Assembly (NCBI GenBank): GCA_014529385.2
Contig: CM043945.1
Location: forward strand, 151,193,741 to 151,257,740
From: Adiantum capillus-veneris
Lineage: Eukaryota > Streptophyta > Polypodiopsida > Polypodiales > Pteridaceae
Direction: 5' to 3'
Length of the DNA stretch: 64,000 bases
The notes under the pieces: generated by a model
Databases searched by the model: none
What the model saw: the letters and a program-made list of their open reading frames with translations, nothing else
What the model was told of the DNA's origin: nothing
Translations under genes and position numbers: made by a program
In this document: positions 1-11,198 of the stretch, piece after piece
Numbering within the stretch: the stretch's first letter is position 1
How the letters are laid out: each line of letters begins with the position of its first letter

Positions 1-1
1 T

Positions 2-1524
2 CTGTCTTTTGATGAAGCACAAAATTTAGAAAATTGGATGGCTGCCATGCAATCAGAATATGATGCACTTATAGAAAATGACACATGGACTTTAAGTGAT
101 TTGCCTCCTGGAAAAAAGGGCATTGGTACGAAGTGGGTTTACAAGTTGAAACACAAGCCGGATGGTGAGATTGATCGCCATAAGGCTCGACTTGTTGCAA
201 AGGGTTATGCATAGAAAAAAGGCATACATTATGAAGAGACATTTTCTCCCACTTCTCGTATGACTACTGTGCATTTTCTATGTGCATTGGGATGTACATC
301 AATCAGACATTGTTACTGCTTTCTTGAATGGTGACATATTTGAGGAAGTTTATGTAACACAGCCTCACGATTTTGTCAAGAAAGGACAAGAGGACAAAGT
401 GTGCAAATGTAACAAGGCTTTGTATGGGTTGAAGCAATCTCCTCGTGCTTGGCATGAGAAAGCTGACACTCATTTGTTCAAACAATGCTTTCGTAATAGT
501 CCAACAGAAATCACATTGTATGTAAAGCGTGAGAGTGATGTACTTCTCATTGTGGTTCTTTATGTAGATGATTTGATGATCACTGGACCAAATGAGAGAC
601 ATATTGCTGAATTTAAGGCTGATTTGAATGCTACTTTCAAGATGAAAGATTTTGGGTTGTTGCATCATTATTTGGGCATACGGTTTAAGTAGTGTGATGG
701 TGGTATTGCCTTGTGTCAGAAAAGTTACATAGAGACATTGCTATGTAAGTTTGGACTTGAGGATTGCAAACCTATTGCCACTCCCATGGAAACAGGTTTG
801 AATTTGAGTCTACATGATGCTGGCGATCCTGCTAATGTCACTCTTTACCAAACTACTGTTGGTTGCCTCATTTATGTATGTAACACGAGGCCAAATATTC
901 ATTTTGAAGTCTCACAAGTCAACAGATTTATGCATAGCCCAGCCCAGGGTCTAAGAATTGGCAGGCTGTCAAGAGGATTTTTCTCTACCTTAGTGGCATT
1001 TTATATCTTGGCTTGTTTTATCCCAAGGGGGGATCATTGCCGCCAGATTTACATGCTTTTTTGGACTCAGATTGGGCTGGTTGTTTTGACACTCGAGTGT
1101 TCACAAGTGGTTTTCGTTTCATGCTGGCAATTGATGTATATCATGGTTGAGAAAGAAGCAACCTACTGTGGCCACTTTGAGTTGTGAGGCTGAGTACATG
1201 GCAGTCTTCACAGCTACGGTTGAGTGTGTATGGCTCAGACACCTTATGGCTAATTTGGGTGTTGGACAGGACATTGCCAACACTATCTACACTGACAGTC
1301 AGAGCACATTGGCAGTTGCGAGGAACCCAATTTTTCATGCTTGCACAAAGCACATTGAGGTGCATTACCACTATGTCAGAGAGAGAGAGGCTCTCAACGG
1401 GAAAGATCAGCTTGGCGTATGTGCCAACACAGGACAACCTTGTAGATCTTTTCACAAGGCATTGTCTCGTGAGAAGCTCAAAGCTTTCTGCAAAGCTTTG
1501 GGCTTACTCCCCTTTGTGAACTGA
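2..1524 (+). pseudogene. Copia A pol: reverse transcriptase and RNase H (broken)
   Basis: This is the C-terminal half of a copia polyprotein, which would copy element RNA into DNA in cytoplasmic particles. The start shows the conserved copia RT block around 'GTKWVYKLKHKPDG' and 'KARLVAKGY'. The block 'ALYGLKQSPRAW' and the catalytic 'YVDD' (561-572) follow. RNase H is visible at 1147-1524 ('SCEAEYMAV', 'YTDSQSTLAVARNP'). Breaks: a TAG at 212-214 replaces a sense codon in 'KGYA', and about 17 nt present in Copia B near 9664-9690 are missing near 287, shifting the frame. There is a TAG at 690-692, a frameshift near 945 and another near 1385. It is dead as a coding unit. Identification is secure from motifs and from Copia B. 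Confidence 0.93.
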
Positions 1525-1587
1525 TCATGTCCTTAGGGCATGGCACTTGCCTTTACTCATGTGCCAGCTCTCATTCACCGCATCACT

Positions 1588-1599
1588 CCAAGGGGGATT
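1588..1599 (+). other. Polypurine tract of Copia A
   Basis: A purine-rich run (CCAAGGGGGATT) lies directly before the TG that opens the 3' LTR. This is the usual place for the plus-strand primer in LTR retrotransposons. Copia B has the same arrangement at 10961-10972. Confidence 0.8.
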
Positions 1600-1825
1600 T
1601 GTTACCATATACATGTGGTAGTGATGTGTGTGAACACGCTAGGACTGCCGGGGCATTTTTTCCTCTTTAGTAGGTTTTTTCCCCCGTGCATTGTATATAC
1701 GCCCATCACTCTAGGGCTATCTATCTTTCCATTGCACACCAAGTAACACACTCTCTATTGTGTGCCTTGAGCTTCCTTCGTCTTCTCCAAGCTATGTGTG
1801 TTTCTCTGCAACCCTAATTCCAACA
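1600..1825 (+). repeat. 3' LTR of Copia A (226 bp)
   Basis: It starts TGTTACCATATA and ends TTCCAACA. It is homologous along its length to the LTRs of Copia B at 7484-7678 and 10973-11198. A TATA-box-like TATATA at 1694-1699 is kept at the same place in all three copies, so it is probably the U3 promoter. Both ends are fixed by the preceding polypurine tract and the TG...CA termini. Confidence 0.88.
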
Positions 1826-2045
1826 CCTATAATACACCAAAGTGGGTTGAAATGCACACTAATGGAAAAATTATACGCACACAATTATTAGAATCCACCA
1901 ACCACAAATAAAGTAATTGAGAAGGGAGTGGCTCATTGGTATTACCAAGCTTAATTAATGATTGTAGGTGATTAAGGAGTGGATTATTAGGAATGCTAAT
2001 GCAAATAGGGATCAATTGATAGATAGGCCTAGATATAGATCCGTC

Positions 2046-2058
2046 GGCTTTGATACCA
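2046..2058 (-). other. Primer-binding-site-like sequence of an unidentified minus-strand LTR element
   Basis: The minus strand reads TGGTATCAAAGCC, the classic plant primer site complementary to initiator tRNA-Met, and nearly the same as the sites at 36342 and 56251. A possible LTR would begin at 2061 (its minus-strand end reads CCTATCA). I could not find the other end of that LTR or any coding part, so this may be a stranded remnant. Confidence 0.45.
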
Positions 2059-2130
2059 CTTGATAGGACTTAATGTGCTAGGAAGATTAGTGTTGGTTGC
2101 ATTCATGAGGTTTGAGCATAATGTATGCTA

Positions 2131-2220
2131 ATTCCAACTTAATTAGTGAGTAGAATCAATGCGTAGAAGTAAATAGACTCAATGTGCAATCCCAACTTAA
2201 TTAGTGAGTAGACTCAATGT
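2131..2220. repeat. Short direct repeats in a possible LTR
   Basis: The string CCAACTTAATTAGTGAGTAG occurs at about 2134 and again at about 2192, each time followed by A(A or C)TCAATG. The two copies are about 58 bp apart. They lie just downstream of the minus-strand primer-site-like sequence at 2046. Confidence 0.75.
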
Positions 2221-2306
2221 GCATCATTAGATTCAAAATGAACAATGTACAAAGTGCTTTTATAGCCAAAAGCTATGCTGCAAAAGGATAGAGGTGATGG
2301 ATTTTC

Positions 2307-2336
2307 TTAAATGAAGTCTTTGTGGACTTCATTTAA
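2307..2336. repeat. Perfect 12-bp inverted repeat (hairpin)
   Basis: TTAAATGAAGTC at 2307-2318 and its exact reverse complement at 2325-2336 are separated by a 6-nt loop. No T-run or gene end is nearby, so I do not call it a terminator. Confidence 0.8.
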
Positions 2337-2559
2337 TGGGGTCTTCATGGGTTATGGATGTATGCATGCATGTATGCCTCATACATTATGTGTCATAGGA
2401 AAGACATGGTTCCCATGAGGAGGTTTACCTGTGCCAATCTAGAAGCTCTAAAGATATATTGGCTTTTGGTTTTGACACTAATAGTTGGCTGTGTTTGGAA
2501 AGTTAGGGTTGGCCACTTAAGGTTAGCGGCTTTTGGTTTGGCCACTCTAAACCGGATGA

Positions 2560-4140
2560 TGGTTTGATAGTTTCAATCCGCTTAAAACTATCTAGCTGTT
2601 TGTTCAAATTAATGTGTTAAATATTATATATTGTAATAATAGATTGCACTCACTATTACTTTTTAACTTTTCATGTAACCTCTAGATTAATTATGGACAA
2701 TAGGATGGCATGTCCTTGTGTGCTATGTAAGTATCAAATCTTTCAAAAATGAAAGATGTATGATCACCATAAATGCAAGAACGATCTTTTTTTCGTAGAG
2801 AAACTACAAGATCTACGTTATCAATCTCATGGTTAGGAGACAATAGGTCAAACCTCACTCTTAGATATTGCCCCAATTTCATTATGGACTCAATAGAGGA
2901 GGCAAATATCAAATGAACCGCCACTTTGGAGTCTACCCCACCAACACTCAATGCCACATTCAAAGAAGTTGAGATGGAACAGATGTTGGACGTCCTTATT
3001 TACATGGATCCCATCATTAAAAGCCAAGGTGGAGAAAGCATTCAAGGAAAAACTACCTTTCAAACTCAATCATCCTGTCCACATTGATGACATAAAAATG
3101 ACAAAGAGGAAAGAGATATGATGTGAGCTCTTTCTTGCATGATGCTTTATAATGGTGTAAAAATGTATCTTCTTCGTACGACTTTGGCAATGCTTAACCT
3201 GTAATGTATTTATGAATGGTTTGACATGAGTGTCACAGAGCTTCTTAGGTAAATATATGACATATTAAGTTAGATTCAACACAATTTTCTTGTTTAAATT
3301 GTTTAAGTGGTATTGATAGATTGCTAACAAGCAGATTTTGTTAGAAGGCAATCACATGCCCCCTACCCGACCTGCCACCAAACAGCTTCTTACAGACTTG
3401 GGGATGGATTACAATAAAATCCATGCATGTCCTAATGATTGTGTACTTTGTGAAATGAGTATGAATATTTGAAATGGTGTCCCAAATGTGGATCAAATAA
3501 GTATACAGAAGACACACAAGGAAAATTTATCTCTGCAAAGATTCAACAACATTATTTTATCAGTCAATTCAAGAATTAAGAGCATGTTCAGGTGCAAGTT
3601 TATAGCAGCTTTGATTACATGGAGTTAAAGAACTATAGTAATTTCTACAAGACTTTCCAATCATTTTAAGAATCAAGAGCATGTTTAGGTGCAAGTCTAC
3701 AACAATTTTGATGACATTGCATCAAAACACTACATCCACATATTCCTTTTGATTTTCTTGCATGGAAGCACATAGAAGAAATATGGCATGCATTCAAAGA
3801 AGAACCACGTTGTGTCTAATTTGGTTTAGCAATGGCTGGAGTGAACCCTCTTGGATTATAGAGTTCCTCATAGAGCACATGGCCTAGCTGCTTGGTGAAG
3901 TATAATCTTTCACCGTGGTTAGCTATCAAGGAAGGCCATCTGTTACTGTCACACTGATTGTCCCATGGAAGTACAAGGCAAAGAACATGGATGTTTATCT
4001 CGCACCACTTGTAGATGAGCTTAAAATCTTGTGGATAGGGATTGATCATGTGGTTGACATGTTTCGATCGATCGGTCAATGACATGCCCATATGCAAGGC
4101 ATATTGCATGATGAATAGAACCTTCATTAATCATTGAGGT
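2560..4140. other. Stretch without a recognisable gene
   Basis: AT-rich sequence with only short open frames on either strand. The longest, 3816-4127 (minus, 103 codons), resembles nothing I know. The only structure I see is an imperfect direct repeat listed separately at 3571-3717. Confidence 0.6.
3571..3717. repeat. Imperfect 50-bp direct repeat
   Basis: A unit beginning AAGAATTAAGAGCATGTTCA at 3571 recurs at 3668 as AAGAATCAAGAGCATGTTTA. Similarity continues for about 50 bp. The offset is 97 bp, which suggests a decayed tandem duplication. Confidence 0.7.
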
Positions 4141-4149
4141 TCTGTGATT

Positions 4150-5060
4150 GCATTCTTTGATGATATTTGATTTTTAGTAGATTACATGAAGAGCATAAAA
4201 AGTATTTGCATTGTGTCTTTACTAAACTAAAAAAGAATAATTTGTATGTAGACCTTGAGAAAAATTCTTCTGCCAAATTGAAATTGAATTCCTTGGTCTC
4301 ATAGTCTCTCTTGATGGCATAAAGGTTGATTTAAATAGGTTTTGACTAACAGAGTTTTTTTCTATTCCTCAAATTTTTTTAATGAAGTTTGCTCTTAACT
4401 TTTGTTGCTTTTTATTGTAGTTGTCATTGATTGCACTTCCTCTTATGATTTTGTTAAAAATGAAACCTACTTTTCATCGGGGTGAAAACAAAAAATGCCT
4501 TGGAAAAACTTAACCACATTTTCACACATGCACCTGATTTTTAATTGCTTTATTTTTTTAGACCTTCATTTGAGCCACTAATGATGCTAATTAGTCAAGA
4601 ATAGGTGTTTTTTGAAATCAAAGGAATAATAAGTTTTAGTAATTATGAAAGGAACTGCTCGATATTGTTCATGCTCTCGGTATGTGAAAATAATATCTCA
4701 TGGATTCTAAGTTTCCTTATCAATATTGATCAACTTTTAACATAGTCCATCATCTCAAATACATACATCAAATATTTTTATTTTATTTAAAATTTTCACC
4801 TTTTGGTCCAATATCAAGCTACTCATGAAAATGTTGTTGCGGATGCACTTACTAGATGTCCTTCATTCAATAATATTTCAATCATTAACATTACTTTTTT
4901 GATCTTATGCAGCATGAATTTTATAATGATGTTGATTTTGGATGCTATTTTGACTAAACCGATGCTTAAAAATTGGATTCCAATTAACGATTTCTCAAAT
5001 TTTGATAGTTTTCTCTTTGTCCATAGTCTACTATGTGTGGCTACACTTTTTTGGAATTAG
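4150..5060 (+). pseudogene. Ty3/gypsy RT and RNase H remnant
   Basis: Badly eroded pol of a gypsy element. Translations that change frame give 'LHEEHKKYLHCVFTKLKKN' and 'LYVDLEK' near 4175-4262, then 'FLGLIVSLDGIKVDLNR' near 4290-4340, which is the RT connection region. 'ALEKLNHIFTHAPDF' lies near 4500. The end of RNase H, 'ENVVADALTRCPS', lies near 4827-4865. Weak similarity to the post-RNase-H region runs to about 5060. There are multiple frameshifts and stops, and a deletion between the RT connection and RNase H. No LTRs could be assigned. Confidence 0.75.
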
Positions 5061-5690
5061 CTATACAAGAAATGGAAGCGAGGAGACTAGAAAACAAAGA
5101 TTATCACATGGAAGAAATGCATAAATATTGAGTCTAATCCACTCTCATGCACGAGCTAGCTGTAGGCCCTCATGCAAGTAATTGATATTATCAAGTGAGT
5201 CAAAAAGTGAAATAAAAAAGGGAGATACATTCCACGTAAGATAAAATGATAGTAATTTTTTTACAAAAGAGTTTTCATGGGGTTTCTTATGATCTAAGAG
5301 TCAAATAAAAGAAAAATATAATTTTCTCTCTATTGTAGAAGTAGAGGCTACTTGAATTGAACGAGTCCTCGTAACCCACATCTACACATTTTCCATTATA
5401 AGTCAATCATATTGGAGGTGGATTAATCTCATTATATAGTTTACATATTCATGACACTTTATTAGAGTACATATGAGATGATAGACTTTGTAGACTCTAG
5501 ACCATCTATGCATCATTGAAAAGAAAATAAAACAAATTTACAAGCTCTAGTTGGTTGATTTTCTCAAAGTGAGGCAAAATCTTTAAGATAGCATGTATTC
5601 AAGCTACCCAAAGTTCAAAGATTTTGTGAAAAGCATGGGCTCACTACTATCACCAACCCTCCTGAGAAGATGAGAGTCAAAAAACCACTC
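5061..5690. other. Stretch without a recognisable gene
   Basis: AT-rich DNA between the gypsy remnant and the degenerate ORF3-like pseudogene. I see no motif, repeat or open frame of note. Confidence 0.5.
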
Positions 5691-7483
5691 CAAGTAAATT
5701 GTGCCCTGTTTCCATGGGTCCTTTTTCTCTATGTAGGAGGTTTTGGAACTGCTCAATTGTTGATAATTTTTTTCTTAACTCCTCCACTTCCTTCATCAAC
5801 ATCTTGATGCTTTCGTCCTTTGCCTTTTCTTATTTTGCCAAGGATTTACTCTTGGTGTGTAGAGCTTCTTCTAAAGTGATTCTCATTGTTTGAGAAACTT
5901 CTAGGGCCTATTGTAAATCTATGATCTGCTTCTTGTAAATGCCGGTCTGCTCAAAACTACTTGTTGAGATCAGTAAGGGATCTTCTATGAATGCTTCTAG
6001 CTGTCTATTTTGATCACTTATTTGGATTTTAAGTATATTTAGTGAGATCCTTTGCTTCTGAGTATGTGCTGCAGATTCTTTGGCACTTGATGGGCTTGTT
6101 GATATTGCTTCTCTTTTTGCTCCAATGCAACTTTACTGCTTTGAGCTATGCCCTCTTGTAGTTGCATGGCAATCTTATCTTTTTCATACATCTCCTTGTA
6201 TTTTGCTAGTTCTCTGCTGACATGATCTAGCTATGCATCCCTTCTGTGAAGATCTTCTACTAGAAGAGTGTTGGTCTCGACCAACTCCTCGTTTTGTCCA
6301 TTTCTTCTTGTATGCTGACCATCCCTAAGCTGAGATTGGGGTTGTTTTCTTCTTCTCTTCCGTACTTGAGAGTTATTTGCATGATCACTTTGTTTAGATC
6401 TACAGCTAGCTTGGATATCACTCTTGCCTTGGCAATACTAGACATTGATTCTTGGATGATTGGCCCTTGAACAACAACTTGTGTCATTTCAGTGCTGTTT
6501 TTTGGGTGGCACAGGTTCCTTGCTTTCATCTTTGTTGATAAGAGTGATCTCCGGTGGAGCGGTGGTCTCAATCCTTTACATAGGTCTATCTCCATGGGGG
6601 GTCTCCTTAAGAGAATGTCTGGGAAAAGATTTTAGTCATATCCTCTAATGCTTTCACCACATTTCTTGGATCTTCTTGACTGCATGGATGACTTGTTGAT
6701 GTTGAGCTTCTGATAAAATTGGTAAACCAACCATCCCAAGGTTTTCTTGTATTTTTCACAAGCCTTCATGCTAATTTACTCCGTCTTGTACCTGTTCAAT
6801 TTTTACTTCCTATTCTCAATGAGTTGTCATGGGGTTTTCTTGAATTTTTTGCAAGCCCTTTGACTGATCATCTTTACAGGTAGCCTGCTCGGGAGTTTTT
6901 GGCTCTAGGCTGGGTTCCTTTAAGAAGGACTTTGGTAGGTCCACCACAGCTTGGGCCTCTTCTAGGCTGTAGCCTGCATCTAGGAAGTCTTGTATCATCT
7001 TTTTGGCTTTCTCCTCCTCTGTGAGAGGTCCATATGGAGTATCTACCTTTGTGCTTTCCTTGTGGACTTGGCTTGCTTGCTCTAGATGAAGGCCTACATT
7101 AATGGGTGGGGACTCCATGTGAATGATATTCGTAGGCACATGGATTGGTATCTTGGATTATTCTTATTGTTGAGTTTTTCATTGCTGCCCTTGACTTGCC
7201 TGTTCTTCCTGCTGGTAGATATGGTCCATCATATCTATGACATTGTCTCAATAAAAAGTTTCTTCCTTTTGTAGTGGTCTCAGCAATTTTTTGGCAGTCT
7301 AATGTTCTTTTTATCCTTAGTTCTTTGGCAGAGGCACTTTCTTTAGGCTGATCTTGAGTCTTCATCCTTTTACGATCTTCCCCTTCTATTCCTTCTTCCA
7401 CTAGTCTCTTTGATGGTTGGCCCGTTTGTTCTTTGATATTAATCCTTATCATATCTGATAAACTCTAAACGTGATCTTCTTAG
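5691..7483 (-). pseudogene. C-terminal half of a degenerate ORF3-like gene
   Basis: A minus-strand relative of the giant element's ORF3 (24065-27499). Readable segments include 'FLDAGYSLEEAQAVVDLPKS' (6816-7139), which parallels 'AVGYTREEAATSAFDLAR' in the ORF3 of the giant. A coiled-coil-like stretch around 5700-5890 is rich in E and K, like ORF3's middle. A charged linker lies around 7330-7450. The frame is broken many times. The N-terminal half is found at 11199-12300; the two parts were separated by the insertion of Copia B. Relationship inferred from motif order and local similarity; molecular function unknown. Confidence 0.65.
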
Positions 7484-7678
7484 GACACACTTAGGACTGC
7501 CGGGGCATTTTTCCCCTCACTAGGAGGTTTTTTCCCCCGTGCATTCTATATACACCCACCATTCTAGGGCTATCTATATTTTCATTGCACACTAAGTAAT
7601 ACACTCTCTATTGTGCGTCTTGAGCTTCCTTCATCTTCTCCAAGCTGCGTGCGTTTCCCTGCAACCCTAATTCCAACA
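7484..7678 (+). repeat. 5' LTR of Copia B (5'-truncated)
   Basis: It matches the LTRs at 1600-1825 and 10973-11198 from about their position 45 onward and ends TTCCAACA. The missing start means the left insertion boundary has been lost. The TATATA box is kept at 7547-7552. Confidence 0.88.
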
Positions 7679-7680
7679 AT

Positions 7681-7692
7681 TGGTATCAGAGC
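7681..7692 (+). other. Primer-binding site of Copia B
   Basis: TGGTATCAGAGC, two bases after the LTR end. It is complementary to the 3' end of plant initiator tRNA-Met, the usual copia primer. Confidence 0.9.
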
Positions 7693-8028
7693 AAGTTGCG
7701 TCCTCCCGGGCTTAGTTGCCAACAACTCCAACACACTCCTCTCACTTTCTCCAATTTTAGTGAGCTTTGGCAAGCATTCGTAGGTTGATTTTTTTTTAGA
7801 TAGGCTCGTAGAGCTTGTCTACTCAGATTTTCGATTCGGGCTCATTTCGGCCTCCATTTCCACTACAAGCAATACTGTACATGCTATTTTGTCATTTTGT
7901 GTAAAAGAACCATTTTTTGCATAACAGGCCCCTTACAGTCTTCTATGGTTTGTGCTATATAGCACGTGTTGTTCTCACTTCATTTCTCCTCTTTTTGGGC
8001 AAGTTTCACATCAGGTGCAACATTTACC

Positions 8029-9620
8029 ATGACTGACAACAACACAGATGTGTTCAAGATGTTTGCTACTGAGGATAGATTGGATGGGGACAATTACCCT
8101 ATGTGGGCTTACATGATGCAACATGTTCTTGTGTCAAAGGGCATCTAGAATATTGTGCAGGGCATTGATGTACGTCCTGGTTCTGAGGATGTAGGCGATG
8201 TTGAGGATGTTGCAGGTCTTGCTGCTATTAGAGTTGTCTTGCCTACGATAGAACAAGCTCGTTGGGATGTAAAGGATGCACAGGCTCATGCATTGATTGT
8301 GTTGTCTATGAAGCACACCATTAATCCTCACATTCATTCAACCAAATCTACAAAATAGGCTTGGAATATTCTTGTTGGTCTTTATGCAAGCCGCAATGAG
8401 GCAAAAATTGCATTGCTACTGCGTAAAGAGCTGGACTCAAGATTATGCATGAGGACGATGATCACTTTCCTTGCTGGTGTCAAGGATATCAATGAGCAAC
8501 TTATTTTTGAAGGTGAAGTCATTTCAAACAGTTCCCTTGAGGAGACTGTTCTTGATGCCTTGCTAGACTCTTACCAAACTTTTGCTACTACTTGGAGACT
8601 CATGACCCAAGGAAATCCTGAAGGTGTCAAGTTTGATGCATTGTGCACATTGCTGTTGCAAGAGTCACTTTCTAGAAAAAACAAAGACTAGGCAATGTGC
8701 AATTGAACAAGATTTTTTTGCTTCTCAAAGAAAGGGTGGTAACAACAATGCAGCCACTTCTTATGGTTCTTCCTGCGAGTGGAAAATCACACGTTCCTAA
8801 TGCTTTTGATGGTAGTAATTCTTCTGGAAATTTTGGTGATAAGGACAAAAAGATGTGTTTCCATTATTGTAAAGCTAATGATCACTTGATCAAGCAGTGT
8901 CCTAAGTTGAAGGCCAAAGAGGCTAAGAAGAAAGAGGGTGGTTCCACTACAAATGTTGGTTCCACTACAAATGCAGCTATTGTTGAGTCTTCTGTGAAAG
9001 GAGATTGTGATGTTGATGTTGATGTAGAATGGGCTTTTAGTGTAAAGTGTGCCTATAATCTTATTGTCCATGATGCATGCATGTCAGTTGCTGCAGATTC
9101 ACATGTGTGGTATTTTGACAGTGGTGCTACAAAGCACATTACCTCACATCGTGATTTGTTCACCTCTCTTGAGTCTGTCCCTCATGGGAATTTAGTTACT
9201 TGTGCCAAAAATGTCTCTTATCTGCTTCAAGGAGTTGGCAAGATTGTGCTTACTGCTGCAAATGGCAGTTCCTTCACACTTGTTGATGCACTTTATGTAC
9301 CTGGGATCAAGAAGACTCTTTTGTCTGTATCTACACTTGATAGACTTGGTCTTGTAGTCAAGTTTGTGGATGAAAGATGTACAATACATGATCTCAGTTT
9401 TGGGGATGAAATTGTGGCATCTTGCTTTTACGCCTTGGGATATATAAGATCACTTTGTATCACAAGTGTGGACAAAATTTTGCAAATGCAGTTTTGGATT
9501 CAAAGGCTAGTTCATATGCAAAACTTTGGCATGCACGTTTTGGTCATTTGAATTTTTCCAGTTTGCTACGTTTGCAGAAATATGATATGGTTACTTCTTT
9601 GCCGCCTCTTGAAGCACCTG
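8029..9620 (+). pseudogene. Copia B gag, protease and pre-integrase region (broken)
   Basis: The ATG at 8029 opens a copia gag ('MTDNNTDVFKMFATEDRLDG'). Stops in the gag frame occur at 8146-8148 and 8356-8358, and the frame is lost near 8440 and 8690. A zinc-knuckle-like 'CFHYCKANDHLIKQC' (near 8857) has one extra residue between the first two cysteines. The aspartic protease signature 'YFDSGATKHIT' lies near 9112-9144. The pre-integrase motif 'LWHARFGHLNFSSL' lies near 9524. The sequence then jumps to RT without any integrase core. Two 18-bp direct repeats lie around 8940-8975. Confidence 0.88.
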
Positions 9621-10898
9621 CAAACATGTTTATGAAGAAACTGTTTGTTCATTTTCTATTTGCATTGGTAGCTCATTTTGGTTGGGATATACATCAATCC
9701 AATATTGTTACTGCTTTCTTGAATGGTGTCATTTTTGAGGAAGTCTATGTAATGCAGGCTCACAGTTTTGTCAAGAAAGGACAAGAGGACAAAGTGTGTA
9801 GATGTAAGAAGGCTTTGTATGGGTTGAAGCAATCTCCTTGTTCTTGATATGATAAAGTTGACACTCATTTGGTCAAACGAGGTGTTTGTAACAGTCCAAC
9901 AAAAAACACATTGTATGTCAAGCGTGAGGGCGATGTACTTCTCATTGTGGTTCTTTATGTAGGTGGTTTGCTAACTACTAGACCAAATGAGAGACATATT
10001 GCTGAATTTAAGGCTGATTTGAATGCTACTTTCAAGATGAAAGATCTGGGGTTGTTGCATCATTACTTGGATGTACAATTTAAGCAGTGTGATGGTGGTA
10101 ATTCCCTGTGTCACAAATGTTAAATAGAAACATTGCTATGTAAGTTTGGACTTGAGGATTGAAAACCTATTGCCACTCCCATGCAAAGAGGTTTGAAATT
10201 GAGTCTTCATGATGCTGGTGATCCTACAGATGTCACTCTTTACCAAACTTCTGTTGGATGCCTCATTTATGTATGCAACACGAGGCTGGATATTCATTTT
10301 GCAATCTTACAGGCCAGCAAAATTTATGCATAGACTAGGGTCTAAGCATTGGCACGCTATCAAGAGGATTTTCTGCTACTTAAGTGGCAGTTGGCTTGTT
10401 TTATCCCAAGGGGGGATCATTGCCACCAGACTTACATGCTTTTTCGGACTCAAATTGGGTTGGTTGTTTTGACATGCGAGTGTCCACAAGTGGTTTTTGT
10501 TTCATGCTCGACAGTTCATGTATCTCATGGTTGAGCAAGAAGCAACCTACTATGGACACTTCTAGTTGTGAGGCTGAGTACAGGGCAGTCTTCACAACTA
10601 CGATTGAGTGTGTATGGCTTAGACACCTTATTTGGTTGTTGGATAGGACACTGCCAATACTATCTACATTGACTGTTAGAGTGCATTGGCAGTTGCAAGG
10701 AACCCAGTTTTTCATGCTCGCACAAAGCACATTGAGGTGCATTACCACTATGTCAGGGAGAGGCTCTCAGCAGGAGAGATCAACTTGGCTTATGTGCCAA
10801 CACAGGACAACCTTGCAGATCTTTTCATAAAGGCATTGTCTTGTGAGAAGTTTGAAGCTTTCCGCAAAGCTTTGGGCTTACTCCCCTTTGTGGACTGA
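9621..10898 (+). pseudogene. Copia B reverse transcriptase and RNase H (broken)
   Basis: RT resumes at 'HQSNIVTAFLNG' and 'ALYGLKQSP', followed by a TGA at 9846-9848. The catalytic box reads 'YVGG' at 9956-9967 where Copia A has 'YVDD', so both metal-binding aspartates are lost. Stops lie near 10120 and 10160. RNase H is readable at 10555-10898 ('SCEAEYRAVFTTT' and the tail 'CEKFEAFRKALGLLPFVD'). It cannot make an active enzyme. Confidence 0.92.
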
Positions 10899-10960
10899 TC
10901 ATGTCCTCACGGCATGGAACTTCCCTTACTCATGTGCCATCTCTCGTTCACCGCATCACT

Positions 10961-10972
10961 CCAGGGGGGATT
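10961..10972 (+). other. Polypurine tract of Copia B
   Basis: CCAGGGGGGATT immediately before the 3' LTR, the same position as in Copia A. Confidence 0.8.
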
Positions 10973-11198
10973 TATTACCATATACATGTGGTAGTGATGT
11001 GTGTAAACACACTTAGGATTTCCATGGCAGTTTTTCCCTCACTAGGAGGTTTTTCCCCCGTGCATTGTATATACGCCCATCATTCTGGGGCTGTCTATCT
11101 TTCTATTGCACACTAAGTATACACTCTCTGTTGTGTGCCTTGATCTTCCTTTGTCTTCTCCAAGCTGTGTGCGTTTCTCTGCAACCCTAATTCCAACA
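10973..11198 (+). repeat. 3' LTR of Copia B (226 bp)
   Basis: Homologous to the Copia A LTR. Its first dinucleotide is TA where TG is expected, a point change. It ends TTCCAACA. The TATATA box is at 11068-11073. Confidence 0.88.

Larger units (their letters stand above)
1..1825 (+). mobile_element. Copia A: 3' portion of a Ty1/copia LTR retrotransposon
   Basis: The window opens inside the reverse transcriptase of a copia element that runs through RNase H to a polypurine tract and a 226-bp 3' LTR. The 5' part lies outside the window. It is the same family as Copia B at 7484-11198: the RT, RNase H and LTR match closely throughout. No target-site duplication can be tested because the 5' end is not present. 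Confidence 0.93.
7484..11198 (+). mobile_element. Copia B: nested, integrase-deleted copia element
   Basis: This has a truncated 5' LTR, a primer site, gag and protease pieces, then a direct jump into RT and RNase H, a polypurine tract and a 226-bp 3' LTR. It is the same family as Copia A. It lies inside the ORF3-like pseudogene (5691-7483 plus 11199-12300). The internal region is only about 3.3 kb because integrase and the start of RT are missing. No target-site duplication is visible, since the first 45 bp or so of the 5' LTR are gone. Confidence 0.92.

Noticed and set aside
2319-2336. Hairpin as a transcription terminator
   Set aside because: No adjacent gene and intrinsic terminators are not expected in a plant nuclear genome.
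2691-2963. 90-codon minus-strand ORF as a gene
   Set aside because: No similarity to any family I know and no supporting context.
3816-4127. 103-codon minus-strand ORF as a gene
   Set aside because: No recognised motif, no neighbouring signals, length within chance expectation for this AT content.
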